DNA from: Bin87 sp965220055
Lineage (GTDB): Bacteria > Chloroflexota > Dehalococcoidia > Lucifugimonadales > UBA3495
Direction of reading: 5' to 3'
Assembly (NCBI GenBank): GCA_965220055.1
Contig: CBDCPE010000002.1
Span: forward strand, 331,567 to 395,566
Length of the DNA: 64,000 bases
Part shown: piece by piece, positions 53,064 through 63,290 of the stretch
How the letters are laid out: every line of letters begins with the position of its first letter
How positions within the stretch are numbered: position 1 is the first letter of the stretch
Program-made: the position numbers and the translations under genes
The notes under the pieces: generated by a model
Told to the model about the DNA's origin: nothing
The model's input: the letters and a program-made list of their open reading frames with translations, nothing else
Databases searched by the model: none

Positions 53064-56000
53064 ATGCTCAATTGTCTGCGGAGTTTAAACCCATGGCCAA
53101 AGTGCGTCGTATGTGGTGAACCGGCTCCGGTGGGCTCCGACCTTTGCCTGTCCCACCGGGACCGGAATGGCCTTTCCCGTCCCGACGGCAACTCAGCATC
53201 CGATCCTGAATACGAACCCGGAGCGATCAGCTTGCCCGAAATCAACTGCCCGTTCTGCGCGACAACGAACTCCAGCGTCGCGCCGTTTTGCACCAATTGC
53301 GGAAGCGCATTGCCCATGCCCGGCCGTGCGGATCGCGGGCAATCCGGAGGGGATGCGGACCCCGTGTCCCGGCCGGAACTGCAGACTGAGATCAACGAGT
53401 TACGCGCCATCCTGCGGGATGCCTCTGGCCGCCTGCTTTATCTCCAGCGCCGCCTGAATCGACTGGATCCTCAAACCGAAACTGCGGTGCCCCCGGCGGC
53501 GGCGCTCACACCCGCGGAGGCGCTTTCGGAATCTACGGGAACGGGTGCCGAGGCGCCCGCGCCGGGTGTGGTGCCAACTCCGCCGGAACCCGCCCCACCA
53601 GTGGCTTCTGCGCCACAAACCGTCCTGGCGTCTGAGATTGAACCCGAAACGCCCGCCGATGGCGGCGTCTGGCCCGTCTTCAGCGCGTCGTTCGACTGGG
53701 AAAGACTGCTGGGCCGAAACTGGTTCGCCATCATTGGTGCCGTGGCCCTGGTGTTGGGCATCGGCTTTTTCCTGAAGCTGGCCTTCGACAACAACTGGAT
53801 CGGCGACACCGGGCGGATCGTACTGGGCGTGGTCCTGGGGTTGTCCCTGCTGGGCGTGGGCGAGTACTCCCAGCGCCGCGTCCCCATCTGGGCGCAGCCC
53901 GTAACGGCGGCCGGCGCGGTCATCCTCTACCTGTCCATCTACGCCGCCTTCGGACTGTACCAGCTGATCCGTCCCGACGTGGCCCTGCTGTTCATGGCCC
54001 TGGTGGTGGCGCTGGCCGCGCTGCTGGCGCTGCGCCACGAGTCCATCGTTGTCGCGCTGCTGGGCATAATCGGCGCGTTTCTGGCCCCGGCGCTGCTCGG
54101 CGCGGACCTGCCGGACATTCGATTGGCGCTGGTCTACATCCTGGTGGTCGACGCCGGCATCCTGGCCATTTCCACCTTCCGCAACTGGCGGTGGTTCAAT
54201 CTGGTCGGGTGGGCCGGCACCTACGGGGTTTTCTTCTTCTGGACCAGCCGGTTCTCCGATTACGATCCCGTCATGGCACAGATGGGACTCAGCGGGATGT
54301 TCCTCATCCTGGCCGGCGCCACCAGCCTCTTCCACCTGCTGTGGCGGCGCGTGCCCGGCATCCCTGATCTGACGCTGATGACGCTGAACGCAGTTGCGTT
54401 CTTCGCCCTCACCTACCACATCCTCTGGGACGACTACCGCGACTGGTTCGGCCTCATTGCCCTGGGGCTCTCCCTGTTCTACGCGCTGATCGCCTTCGTC
54501 GCGATACGCCGGCCCTCCACCCCGGCGGAAATGGCTATCTTTGCGCTGCCCATCGCGGTCGTTTTCCTGACCATCGCCGTGCCCCTCCAGCTGACCGGCG
54601 TGTGGATCACCGTGGCCTGGGCCGCGGAGGGCGCGGCGCTGGTGGGCACCGCTTTTCTCCTGGGCCGGTGGCAAATGCGGGCCTTCGGCCTGGGCGTTCT
54701 GGCCGTCGGCCTGGGGCATCTGGTGGTGATCGACCTGCTGAGGCACGGCGGCCGGATCAACCTGGACGAATTCGTTCCCTTCCTGAACGAACGGTTTCCC
54801 ATCATGGCGGCCACGGTCGTCGCGCTGTACGCCGCGGCATTCCTCTACCATTACTACCGGGAAAGGCAGGAACGATGGGAGGAGTTCGTTCTCTGGCCGC
54901 TGCTGGGCGTCGCCAACGCGCTGACCGTCGTTGCGCTGAGCCTGGAACTGGTCAGCTATTTTGACAGCCGAGCGCTGGTGGCCGACGGGCCAGGTCGACC
55001 GGTTTTACAGCGTGCCACCGACGCCAAGCTCCTGTCCCTGACGGCGCTGTGGTCAATCTACGGCTTCATCCTGGCGGCCATCGGTCTACGGCGGCGCTGG
55101 CCGCTGATGCGTTGGGCCGGCCTGGCTCTGTTGGGCCTCACGGTTTTGAAGCTGGTCACCATCGACACCATCGGGGTGCAACTGGCCCAACTGGGCTTCC
55201 CGCCCGTGCTGAACTTCCAGTTCCTGACCTGCGCGCTGGTCGTCGCCCTGTTGGCCGTCCTCGCCTGGCGGTTCCGGCGGGAAGCGGCCCATTTGTTCGG
55301 CTATGAGCGCCAAGCGTTCGTTGTATTGGTCGTGTCGGCGAACTTGGTCGCCCTGTGGACCCTGAACCAGGAGATCATCCATTACTTCGATGGCCGGGCC
55401 ATCCGATATGACGGGTACGACCTTCTTCCCCCTCAATTCAATTACGCCCAGGTCGCCATGAACGCCAAATACCTGTCCATGACCTACCTGTGGTCCGTTT
55501 ACGGCGCGATCGTCCTTGCCGTCGGGCTGTGGCGACGCCTGCCGCTCGTCCGGTGGGCGGGACTGGGCATCCTGGCGCTGGCAGCGCTAAAGCTGCTGGC
55601 CTTCGACACGTTCATGGTCGAACTGGTTCCCAGCAGGTTCATATTCATACCGTTCCTGAACCTGCATTTCCTGGCCTTCGCCCTGGTAATCGCGCTGATG
55701 TTGGTCTTTACCTGGTGGTACCGGCGTGTCCGGCCTGAGTCGGCACGCTTTGAGACCTACGCGGTTCCCGCGCTGTTGGTGGCGGCAAACTGTGTCGCCC
55801 TGTGGGGCCTGACCCTGGAGGCGGTCCACTTCTTCGATGCCCGGACCTCCCGCCTGGGCGCAGACACCTTCGGCGCCCAACAACTCTCGTTGACCGTGCT
55901 GTGGGCGGTGTACGCCGTCGGAGTGATCGGCGTGGGTATCGCCCGCCAGTCCAGCCGTATCCGCCTGGCCGGCATCGCGCTCTTGGCGGTGCCCCTGGTC

Positions 56001-56150
56001 AAGCTGTTCGGTTTCGACGTGTTCCTGCTGGAACGGGAATACCGCGTGGCCGCTTTCGTCACCCTGGGCGTCCTCATGCTGGGCACGGGTCTGGTCTACC
56101 AGCGGTACAGCCAGGCCGTCAGGGGGTTCCTCTTTGGGCAGCGAGCCTGA
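53064..56150 (+). CDS. DUF2339-family polytopic membrane protein with zinc-ribbon start
   Basis: About 1028 residues; ATG 53064 with AAAGG seven bases upstream is preferred over the TTG at 53058. The N-terminus has two Cys pairs (CVVCGEPAP, CPFCATTN and CTNCGSA), zinc-ribbon-like. A coiled segment (LQTEINELRAILRDASGRLL) and a Pro/Ala linker follow, then WERLLGRNWFAIIGAVALVL, the DUF2339 signature. Roughly 25 membrane helices come after. It overlaps the DUF3999 gene by 17 bases, the partner usually found beside it. Envelope function is assumed from topology. Confidence 0.9.
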   Translation: MLNCLRSLNPWPKCVVCGEPAPVGSDLCLSHRDRNGLSRPDGNSASDPEYEPGAISLPEINCPFCATTNSSVAPFCTNCGSALPMPGRADRGQSGGDADPVSRPELQTEINELRAILRDASGRLLYLQRRLNRLDPQTETAVPPAAALTPAEALSESTGTGAEAPAPGVVPTPPEPAPPVASAPQTVLASEIEPETPADGGVWPVFSASFDWERLLGRNWFAIIGAVALVLGIGFFLKLAFDNNWIGDTGRIVLGVVLGLSLLGVGEYSQRRVPIWAQPVTAAGAVILYLSIYAAFGLYQLIRPDVALLFMALVVALAALLALRHESIVVALLGIIGAFLAPALLGADLPDIRLALVYILVVDAGILAISTFRNWRWFNLVGWAGTYGVFFFWTSRFSDYDPVMAQMGLSGMFLILAGATSLFHLLWRRVPGIPDLTLMTLNAVAFFALTYHILWDDYRDWFGLIALGLSLFYALIAFVAIRRPSTPAEMAIFALPIAVVFLTIAVPLQLTGVWITVAWAAEGAALVGTAFLLGRWQMRAFGLGVLAVGLGHLVVIDLLRHGGRINLDEFVPFLNERFPIMAATVVALYAAAFLYHYYRERQERWEEFVLWPLLGVANALTVVALSLELVSYFDSRALVADGPGRPVLQRATDAKLLSLTALWSIYGFILAAIGLRRRWPLMRWAGLALLGLTVLKLVTIDTIGVQLAQLGFPPVLNFQFLTCALVVALLAVLAWRFRREAAHLFGYERQAFVVLVVSANLVALWTLNQEIIHYFDGRAIRYDGYDLLPPQFNYAQVAMNAKYLSMTYLWSVYGAIVLAVGLWRRLPLVRWAGLGILALAALKLLAFDTFMVELVPSRFIFIPFLNLHFLAFALVIALMLVFTWWYRRVRPESARFETYAVPALLVAANCVALWGLTLEAVHFFDARTSRLGADTFGAQQLSLTVLWAVYAVGVIGVGIARQSSRIRLAGIALLAVPLVKLFGFDVFLLEREYRVAAFVTLGVLMLGTGLVYQRYSQAVRGFLFGQRA

Positions 56151-57477
56151 AAACAGGCTCCGGCCGGTTTCCGTCGCGTTTGCCATCCTTTTGATGGCCG
56201 GCGCGCTGCTGTCGGCCATTGACGTCTGGGCCGACTCTCCGGATGCCGAATGGCAGTTTTTCAAGCCCGTCATCTTGCCGGACGACCCCTTGGACGACCA
56301 GTTGGTTGAGGTTGAGTTGGACCCCGAGGTTTACTCCCACGCCAAACCCGGCCTGGGCGACGTGCGTCTCACTGAGGGCTACCCTGCCGTTGAGCGGGAA
56401 ATTCCCTACCAACTGCTGGTCGAGGCGGGAGACCAACGACGCGCCGCGGTCCCGGTGGAGATGCACGATCTGGGCCACATCCCCGACGACCACACCTCGT
56501 TCGTCCTTCATGTGCAATCCGAGGGCGACCTGCACAGCGAGGTGGAGATCCAGACCTCATCGGTCAACTTCCAAAGGCGCGTTGTCGTGTCCGCCAGCGA
56601 TGACGGCGAAACCTGGCGCGTCCTGGCGGAAAATGGCACGATTTTCAATTTGACCGTACCCGAGCGCGGCTTCTCCGCCGGAGGTACCAGCGTCCAGTAC
56701 CCGTCCAGTTCCGCGCGCTTCCTCAGGATCCAGATCTTGGACGAGGACCAGGAGCCGTTGGCCATCCGGGGGGCGGTGGTCCTGTTTGCCCAGACGCTGG
56801 AGCCGCGCCGCCGCCACCTCCTCCTGGATATCATCCAACGAATCGAAGACCCTGAACGCAAGCAGACGATTCTTGTGTTGAGGGCCTCCCACTCCGGGTT
56901 TCCGACCGACAGAATCGACCTGGATATTCCGCACCGAAATTTCTACCGCGAGGTCGTGGTCGAAGGCAGTTACGACTCCACCTACTGGATCCCCCTGCAA
57001 TCCGGCGAGATACTCTACGACTTTGATACTCCGAGGTTCGTCGGTGACGATCGGGAATTGCGGTTCGGAGAATCCAGGTACCGTTACTACCGGATCGCCA
57101 TCTTCAACGAGGACAATCCGCCCCTGCCGGTGGAGCAGCCCATGGCCAGCGGTTTCGCCCGCAAGATTGTCTTCACCGCCGCCGCCGGCGAGACCTATCG
57201 GCTCTACTACGGCAACCCCGAGGCATCCGCGCCGTCGTACGAGTTGGAAAAGTTGTTTCCTTACCTGGTCACCGAGGACTTGCCAGTGGCCCGGCTGGGT
57301 CCCCACGACCTCAATCCCGCATCCGACGCGCCGGCGCCTGCCCCCGAAGGCGTGCCCTTCACCGAACGCTACCCGTGGCTGCTTCCCACTGTCGTAGCTC
57401 TGGCTGCCCTGCTGGTCGGGATGTTCCTGGCCAGCCTGATCCGCCAGGTGCGCGGCTGCCTCCGGCCACCGGAATAA
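56134..57477 (+). CDS. DUF3999-family envelope protein
   Basis: 447 residues, probably from the TTG at 56134. Signal peptide (SVAFAILLMAGALLSAIDVW), a long beta-rich exported domain (FFKPVILPDDPLDDQLVEVE, IDLDIPHRNFYREVVVEGSY) and a C-terminal helix (LPTVVALAALLVGMFLASLI) with a short basic tail. This matches DUF3999, whose genes neighbour DUF2339 genes in many bacteria. The overlap suggests the two work together in the envelope. Confidence 0.87.
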   Translation: MGSEPENRLRPVSVAFAILLMAGALLSAIDVWADSPDAEWQFFKPVILPDDPLDDQLVEVELDPEVYSHAKPGLGDVRLTEGYPAVEREIPYQLLVEAGDQRRAAVPVEMHDLGHIPDDHTSFVLHVQSEGDLHSEVEIQTSSVNFQRRVVVSASDDGETWRVLAENGTIFNLTVPERGFSAGGTSVQYPSSSARFLRIQILDEDQEPLAIRGAVVLFAQTLEPRRRHLLLDIIQRIEDPERKQTILVLRASHSGFPTDRIDLDIPHRNFYREVVVEGSYDSTYWIPLQSGEILYDFDTPRFVGDDRELRFGESRYRYYRIAIFNEDNPPLPVEQPMASGFARKIVFTAAAGETYRLYYGNPEASAPSYELEKLFPYLVTEDLPVARLGPHDLNPASDAPAPAPEGVPFTERYPWLLPTVVALAALLVGMFLASLIRQVRGCLRPPE

Positions 57478-57517
57478 TTGGCGAAACGAAACCCTCGGGA
57501 TAGGATGGGGTAACCCG

Positions 57518-58859
57518 ATGTGGTATCGCTGGTTCCTACCCATGACGGCTTGTACTGCCCTCCCAACTGTTGCCGTGAAACTTGGCCTGACGTCATGCCT
57601 GTCGTTACTCTTGCTCGCCATCACCTTGGCTTGCGGAGGTTCTGAGAACGTACGCATCGAGCCCCAGGAAGTTCCGACTTCAACCCCGAGCCCCATGGCC
57701 GTCGACGGCCCGATCTGGGTGCTCGAGATCCTGAACGGCGACGCAGCAATAGAGGGGACCGTGCTGACGCTCTCCATCAGCGGTGCCTCTGCCGGAGGTT
57801 CTGACGGCTGCAACGGATTCGGCGGCCGTCACGAGGACGGCTCCCCGGTGGCAGGGGCCGACGGGACCATCTCGTTCCCGGGTTTCACGCAGACGTTAGC
57901 GCTGTGTGAGTACCCTCTGGGCACAGTAGCCCAGCAGGACGACTATCTGGCGGCCTTGGCGGACTCGAAACAGTACCAAGTCTAGGACCATCGCTTGCAA
58001 ATCCGAGACGGGTTCGGAAACCTCCGCCTGGTGATGGTCAACAAGTCTCCGTTGGTCGGCACGGGCGAGGATCTGACCAGTACCGCATGGCGCCTCGTAT
58101 CTACGGACGGAAAGGCGCCCAAAGGGAGACCGCCCACGTTGGCCTTCTGGGATCAGGGGTTCCGTGGGAGGTACCGTCGCCGACTATGGCTTCGTGGCTC
58201 AATACGTCAAGGTACGGGAGAGCTTCCGCGTCCGGACCATAGCCGTGACTGGGGTCGAGACCAGCCAGGTGTCCGGCATCCCTGATCAGAACGTGCAAGA
58301 CTTCCTCCAGGGCATAATGCGATCTAGCGGTCATGCCGTCCGTGAGGAGGCCGGCGTCAGGCTCCTCCGCATCCGCACCAGTCAAGGATACCCGCTTGAC
58401 TTCGAGGAGCTCATGCCCGCGGTGGGCAGGATATCGGACGCGGAGTGGCGTCTCGGGTCGTTTATCGAGGTCCGTTGGGATGAACAGAGGGCGGGTGGCC
58501 CTCCGTGCGTAGATGATGTTTCCCATGGGGCGAATATATTGGCCAGATTCACGGAGACTACTGTCAGCGGAACCTTGGGGCGCAGGGAGTACAGTCACGA
58601 CGCTCTGAGCCTCTCCTTGGTCGAGGCAATGGGGAGCGGCGCGTCCGCGCCGGAGTATAAGGACAAAGACTTAGCCCGAGGTCGGTGCCCGCGTGAGTAC
58701 CGGGAGGAGCCCGATGACCGGGAAAATAAGAGCCAGGACGAACGCTATCTCGAACTGCTACCGCAGCTGCGACGCTACATGATATTTGGGGACAGGCTGG
58801 TGGTCTTGACGGACTCGCTGCGGGTGTTGCTGTTCCAGGCCGACCGGCCGGATGGCTGA
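57518..58859 (+). pseudogene. META-domain (HslJ-like) lipoprotein with internal stop and frameshift
   Basis: Signal peptide and lipobox (LLLLAITLACGG). A META repeat follows: IWVLEILNGDAAIEGTVLTL and GGSDGCNGFGGRHEDG. A TAG at 57983-57985 follows KQYQV; the same frame then continues DHRLQIRDGFGNLRLVMVNK and TSTAWRLVSTDGKAPKGRPP, the second META repeat. Near 58155 it shifts to GSVGGTVADYGFVAQYVKVR, which runs to 58859. Two lesions make it a pseudogene, or one lesion plus a sequencing error. Confidence 0.78.
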
Positions 58860-59749
58860 ACCGTTTGGAGTGCGGCGAGAAATGCAGAGCGGATCAATGG
58901 CGACCACCGGAAAAGCTTGCGCCGTCGCCTCTTTAGGTTGGTTGGGCGACTCGTTGAAGGTCAAACTTGCTTTTCTGATCGTCGGTGCCCTGGTGATAAC
59001 CGGATGCGCGACCGAGCCACCGCCGGCCGCGCCGACCATTCGGATGCCTCCACCGCGCGCCGTCGAGGATCCAACGCGTGCGCCCACGTGGACAGCCTGG
59101 CCCAAGTCACCGACGGCGGACCCCAGAATCGCCGAACTCAAGGCGTGGTACCGGGCTTTGGGAGAGGCCGGGCCGTTCCGAGGCGTGGCACGGCACAGCT
59201 TGGACGAAAGGAACCACCGCATCAAGATAAAATTGCTCCCATTGCGCGGGGCACGCGATCAGATGGAGGCCGCCATCGCGCGGGCGAATGTCCCCCGGGA
59301 AGCCGTCGTGATCGACGTTGGATGTCCGACTGGTGTGCTATGGCAATTCGACGCAGGCCGAGATCCAGGGAAGGAGTTTCTGGACGCCATCGACTACTCG
59401 CTGGAAGCCGTGTCCAAAGCACCCTACGGGGACACCGTGTCGCTGAAGCTGAAGTTGCAAAACACCAGCGATGAACCGGTCCCATTTTCCACCGGCGGCC
59501 GGCCTCCCCATGACTTCGTGGTCACGACAGCCAATGGCGAAGTGGGGGTGCGCCAAGATCATCCTCTTGCCTCTGGACAGGAAGACCCTGCAACCCGGTG
59601 AGGAGCTGGAGTTCACGGGTGAGTGGGAGCAGGTGGACAACCGGGGAGAACCTGTTCCTCCAGGAACCTATCTGATCAGAGGTGTCCTGAAAATGGAGGC
59701 CCCTGAAAGGCTGGCGACACCACCCCATGAGTTGCAGGTGTTCAGGTGA
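58852..59749 (+). pseudogene. BsuPI-like lipoprotein, frameshifted
   Basis: Overlaps the end of the META gene (ATGGCTGA). The lipobox is in KLAFLIVGALVITGC. The exported part contains YGDTVSLKLKLQNTSDEPVP and FSTGGRPPHDFVVTTANGEV, the BsuPI/intracellular-proteinase-inhibitor fold. In the GGGGG run near 59545 the frame moves to LLPLDRKTLQPGEELEFTGE and WEQVDNRGEPVPPGTYLIRG, ending at 59749. The two halves together make one complete domain. A homopolymer error is possible. Confidence 0.75.
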
Positions 59750-60249
59750 TGCTCGCGGTACTCGTCTTTCAGGTCAGCATGGACCGGCCGGCGCGGTCGT
59801 CGCTGCAGCCCATGACACAGAGAGTCGAGGCCTCAACCGTCGGCGACGGGTTAGAACTCATGCGCACCCAGTCTGCATTCGCAAGGAGAGCAGTTAGGCT
59901 GGAGCGGATGACATCCTGCCGTCGGTTATGTTTAGTGGACCGTTCACGTGTCAGTAAAAACGGTGTCCCGCTTGACTACCCCGGCAAACTTTGATCCGTC
60001 ATAAGTCGGTGGTCTAGAGGCAGGATTCACTGTTCTCGACCAGTGCGGCGATTGGCACCGCCGTTCCCCGCTGGATGCGGCTCAACCGAGATTATTACTG
60101 GCGACATGTCTGCGGCGAGTCTGCCCCATCTGTGTCGGCGGGCGAGATGGGGATCACTTTCGGCATCGGGGGTGTCTCGCTTTGCGTTCCGACGGTAGCG
60201 TGATTTATTTTGCAAAGCCTCATGGTCCCGGACCGTCGCGGGCGCTGGC
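59750..60249. other. Intergenic, nothing recognised
   Basis: About 500 bp between convergent genes. Short frames on both strands have no motif. A tggtctagaggc near 60011 looks like a tRNA A-box but no matching arm follows. Confidence 0.45.
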
Positions 60250-60957
60250 CTACCGCTGATTGCTTTGTGACTGCATAGGGTTTATCCACTCTGGTATGGT
60301 GATTCGCACGGGGCCGCCGTCGGCCAGCAGCACCGAGTCGGGCGGGCGGTCTGGATTCGGAATCAGTCCTTGTGTGAGTGCCGCGAAGTCGCATTCCACA
60401 TCGTACTCATACGGGGCATTCAGCAGCCATGGTTCCCGTTCCGCTGCGTAGCGCCGCGGGTTTCGCCGCGCCTGGTAGGCCCATTGGCGCGCCGTAAGGA
60501 ACTCGTCCAGGCTGTCCGGCTCCGGCGATCTCCATAGCTCAGACGCCGTGGCCTTGATGTGTCCGTTGGGCCATCGGTATTCCACCTCATCCCATGTGCA
60601 GGAGTTGTCGGCCGCAATCGCCAGCTTACGAAACGGTTCGCGCCAGAGTACTCGAGCGGCCATCGCGGTCAGGCGGTGTGCGATGAACTGTCTGATGAAC
60701 AGCACGCCGGGCGGCCCGCCTTGCGCCGGCTCTACATAACTGCGAATGTTCACCTGCCGGAAGTTCCTCGGGTGCAGTGCCACGCCGGCGCACCGGTGAT
60801 CCGATACCGTCAGACCCACGAGGCTGACGTAGACGCTGCCGTACCAGCAGTGCGGAATCAGGCCGGGAGTAAGTAGAGGCATGATTGCGTTGGGTTCTAC
60901 AGCCCACGAGCAAATCAGCAGGTTGGACCATTGAAAGGAAATCGGGCGTAACTTCAT
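60250..60957 (-). CDS. DUF2071 (YqjF-like) protein
   Basis: 235 residues from ATG 60957 (MKLRPISFQWSNLLICSWAV). Conserved features: VEPNAIMPLLTPGLIPHCWY, VSLVGLTVSDHRCAGVALHP, NFRQVNIRSYVEP, GVLFIRQFIAHRLTAMAARV and the C-terminal FLTARQWAYQARRN. Such proteins are of unknown function with a ligand-binding-like barrel. The longer frame to 61035 runs towards the IS21-type end. A fragment of a second copy lies at 50040. Confidence 0.82.
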   Translation of the reverse strand: MKLRPISFQWSNLLICSWAVEPNAIMPLLTPGLIPHCWYGSVYVSLVGLTVSDHRCAGVALHPRNFRQVNIRSYVEPAQGGPPGVLFIRQFIAHRLTAMAARVLWREPFRKLAIAADNSCTWDEVEYRWPNGHIKATASELWRSPEPDSLDEFLTARQWAYQARRNPRRYAAEREPWLLNAPYEYDVECDFAALTQGLIPNPDRPPDSVLLADGGPVRITIPEWINPMQSQSNQR

Positions 60958-61033
60958 TGGGTCTCTTTGTTCCGATGCGTTGGGTGGTGCGCGAGTCGCC
61001 TCGTCATGGTAGACGAAGGGTCCCGCCGGCCTC

Positions 61034-61445
61034 ACCCACGCGGGTCAGTCTGGGAATTGTGCCAAGTCCAGCCTCCTATGCTCTCCCCCTCGCAGCCACT
61101 TGATTGTGCCCGGCGATTGTGTCAGTAGTAGTAGATGTCGCCGGCCTCCTCCGGCAGCGTGTCGAGTTGATGCTGGGCTGGGAATGGTCCCACCCTGGCG
61201 TTTCTCTCTCGGCCGGTGGTCCTCGCCGCGGATGTTGAGCACGTGGCTGTGGTGCTGCAGCCGGTCGAGTTCGGCCAACATGACCACGTCATCGCCCAGC
61301 AGTTCGCACCACTCCCCGAAGCTCTTGTTGGAGGTGAGGATGGTGCTGTCGCGCTCGTAGCAGGCCGAGCCCAGGGTGAAGAAGGCGGTGGCCGAATTCG
61401 TCCACGACCAGGGCCTTGGGCGCGAGGCACACCTTCTGCGGCGGC
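61034..61445 (-). pseudogene. istB: IS21-type remnant (different from the 34 kb copy) with istB 3' part
   Basis: The frame ATAFFTLGSACYERDSTILT, SNKSFGEWCELLGDDVVMLA and LDRLQHHSHVLNIRGEDHRP is the C-terminal half of IstB. Upstream, LVVDEFG (Walker B region) is in another frame. Past the gene, repeated motifs ggcacaattcccagactgac, gacacaatcgcc and gggaccattcccag mark the multiple terminal repeats at an IS21 end (61034-61190). The left half and istA are gone; the remnant abuts the MFS gene. Confidence 0.78.
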
Positions 61446-61458
61446 TACAATGGCGGGC

Positions 61459-62661
61459 ATGTCGCCGTTCATCCGGCATCCCGACGTCAAGCTGGGCCTT
61501 CTTCTGGTGGTGGCTGCCCTGCTCCTGGATATGGGCTCCTCAGACACTCTCCGGGCCGTATACGTTTCCGACCTCCTCCGCCTCCGGGCGATGCAGTTCG
61601 GTTTTCTCGGCATCGCGGCTGGGTTGGGAGGACTGTTCGTGGTGTTGGCAGCCGTCTGGGTGGACCGCCGCCCTCCCCACCCAATGATGGCGGCCGGCGC
61701 CGGCATCCTCGCCCTGGGGCTCGTCCTCGCAACTCTCTCCGGAAGCTTCGGGCCGGCCGTCGTCGGTTTGTTCCTGGTCGGAGCCGGTGGGTCCGCCTTC
61801 GCCTCCCTGATCTTCTACGCGATTGTCGTGAAGGGCTACGCCCGGTTCAGGGGCACGCTCATCGGCGCCCTCGGCCTGGTGTTCGGGGCTGATCTGGGAG
61901 CCGGAGCAATTCGGAACTGGGATTTTGGCATCCCCATCGGGTGGTTCGCGCTCGTGCTGGCCCTGACCGGCGGGATATTCCTCTACATATTTCTCCCCCG
62001 GTGGTTCAGAGGCAACTATCAGCCAGGCCCGACGCTCCGGGAGACCATCGCAGTCCCGGGCGTCAAGGCCCGCTTCGCCTCGGCCGGTGCCGTCTACCTG
62101 GTGGCGGCCACGATCATTGCCGCGGGTTCATTGCATCTCCGGTGGATTACGGCGGCGGCGGCGGCGGTTGGCGCCGACCATTATGCCTGGTACCAAGCCC
62201 TGGCCTTGGCTGGAGGAATCGGCGCTCTGGTTTGGGGCGTAGCGGCCGATTTCTTTCCAGTACGCTGGCTGCTTATCGCTCTGGCGGCGCTTTCTCTGCC
62301 GGCAGCGGCATGGGTCTGGCTGTCTGACGACCCGGGCGAGGGCGCGCTGCTCCTGTCGTTGGTCCGGGGCGGTCTGATCAGCCTCCCCTGGGTGCTGGTG
62401 GCGGATCTTCCGCCCAAGCGGCATTTCGCGAAGCTCGCTCTGGCCATCACCCTGCTGGGTATATTGGGCGGATCCTTGGGCTCACTCTACCAAGGTGCGG
62501 CAATGGTTGTTTGGGGAGCGGGATCGCTCATCTGGATCGCCATCATTGAAGTCATTGTGCTGACGGCGGTGGTCGCCCGCCGGCCGACTGATCGAGGGAC
62601 TGGCAACTGGGCATGGTGGTGGAACCAGCGAGGGCAGTGCGAAGATCGGAGGCTACAGTGA
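61459..62661 (+). CDS. MFS-type transporter
   Basis: 400 residues from ATG 61459, or 403 from ATG 61450. About 12 hydrophobic segments, e.g. LGLLLVVAALLLDMGSSDTL, FGFLGIAAGLGGLFVVLAAV and ALGLVLATLSGSFGPAVVGL, with a cytoplasmic loop WVDRRPPHPMM matching the MFS loop 2-3 signature region. Substrate unknown. The open frame continues upstream across the IS21 remnant, but that part is not native; the promoter may have been altered by the IS. Confidence 0.82.
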   Translation: MSPFIRHPDVKLGLLLVVAALLLDMGSSDTLRAVYVSDLLRLRAMQFGFLGIAAGLGGLFVVLAAVWVDRRPPHPMMAAGAGILALGLVLATLSGSFGPAVVGLFLVGAGGSAFASLIFYAIVVKGYARFRGTLIGALGLVFGADLGAGAIRNWDFGIPIGWFALVLALTGGIFLYIFLPRWFRGNYQPGPTLRETIAVPGVKARFASAGAVYLVAATIIAAGSLHLRWITAAAAAVGADHYAWYQALALAGGIGALVWGVAADFFPVRWLLIALAALSLPAAAWVWLSDDPGEGALLLSLVRGGLISLPWVLVADLPPKRHFAKLALAITLLGILGGSLGSLYQGAAMVVWGAGSLIWIAIIEVIVLTAVVARRPTDRGTGNWAWWWNQRGQCEDRRLQ

Positions 62662-62834
62662 AACCGTCGAGAGCAAGCCTCAGTTTCCAGCTGTACGCGC
62701 GATCGGCAATACCGGCCGCCAAACCCGACCTTGTGTATGTCTCCGGCGGCAGCGTACGGTATCCCGGATGGGAGTACCACCATGATGCGTCTTTCGCGGA
62801 TGAGTGTCCTCGGCCCGCTCGGTGGTCTTCCTGA
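62658..62834 (+). pseudogene. Possible fragment of an alpha/beta-hydrolase-type gene
   Basis: The frame contains QLYARSAIPAAKPDLVYVSG, similar to the opening strand and loop of hydrolases fused to cyclases (usually ending in DLVYVPG). It stops after 59 codons. Weak evidence. Confidence 0.22.
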
Positions 62835-62858
62835 GGCAATGGGCTGGCTACGGCGATG

Positions 62859-63290
62859 ATGCTCACTATATGCCCGGTCAATGAGATCAAGCTATTGGCT
62901 GTTTACTCCTTTTTTGCCGTCGCGCTGCTCACCGGTCCGGCGACCGGATTGGCCGTGAGTTGGTCACGCGGCTGGGTCTAGAAACTGAGGGGTCTGGCGG
63001 TTGGCTCAGCCGTGGTGGTGCTGGCGGTGGTGGCGCTGGCCAATATGTTTGACACCGGGGGTTTGGTCCCGGTGCCCGGCGAACCCAACCGGTTCACATT
63101 TCCGTGCGGGCCGCCGGACCTGTCCGGAAACGTCACCCTGGGTTGGACGATGCTGTACGCGGTGAAGGTGGCGGCGATTATTCTGACCACGAGATTCGCC
63201 ACTACTTCCTCGTTGTCCTTCAGCGCAATGGTCATGCAGTTCGCGATGCGGTTGAAACGGAGCCTGCGCCGGCGGGACGGTCCGGAATGA
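62859..63290 (+). pseudogene. Small membrane protein with an in-frame TAG
   Basis: From ATG 62859 the frame reads LLAVYSFFAVALLTGPATGL then VSWSRGWV and a TAG at 62979-62981. The same frame continues LRGLAVGSAVVVLAVVALAN and NVTLGWTMLYAVKVAAIILT to the TGA at 63288-63290, which overlaps the serpin ATG. Three membrane helices in all. One nonsense mutation interrupts it. Family unknown. Confidence 0.55.

Noticed and set aside
53400..54851. Long reverse frame opposite the DUF2339 gene
   Set aside because: Antisense shadow with biased Gln/His/Gly composition; the plus strand encodes a clear membrane protein.
59746..59994. 82-codon frame after the BsuPI-like gene
   Set aside because: No ribosome binding site or motif, and no continuation of the upstream domain.
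60005..60065. Possible tRNA (tggtctagaggc-like A-box)
   Set aside because: No T-arm consensus, no acceptor-stem pairing and no plausible anticodon arm nearby.
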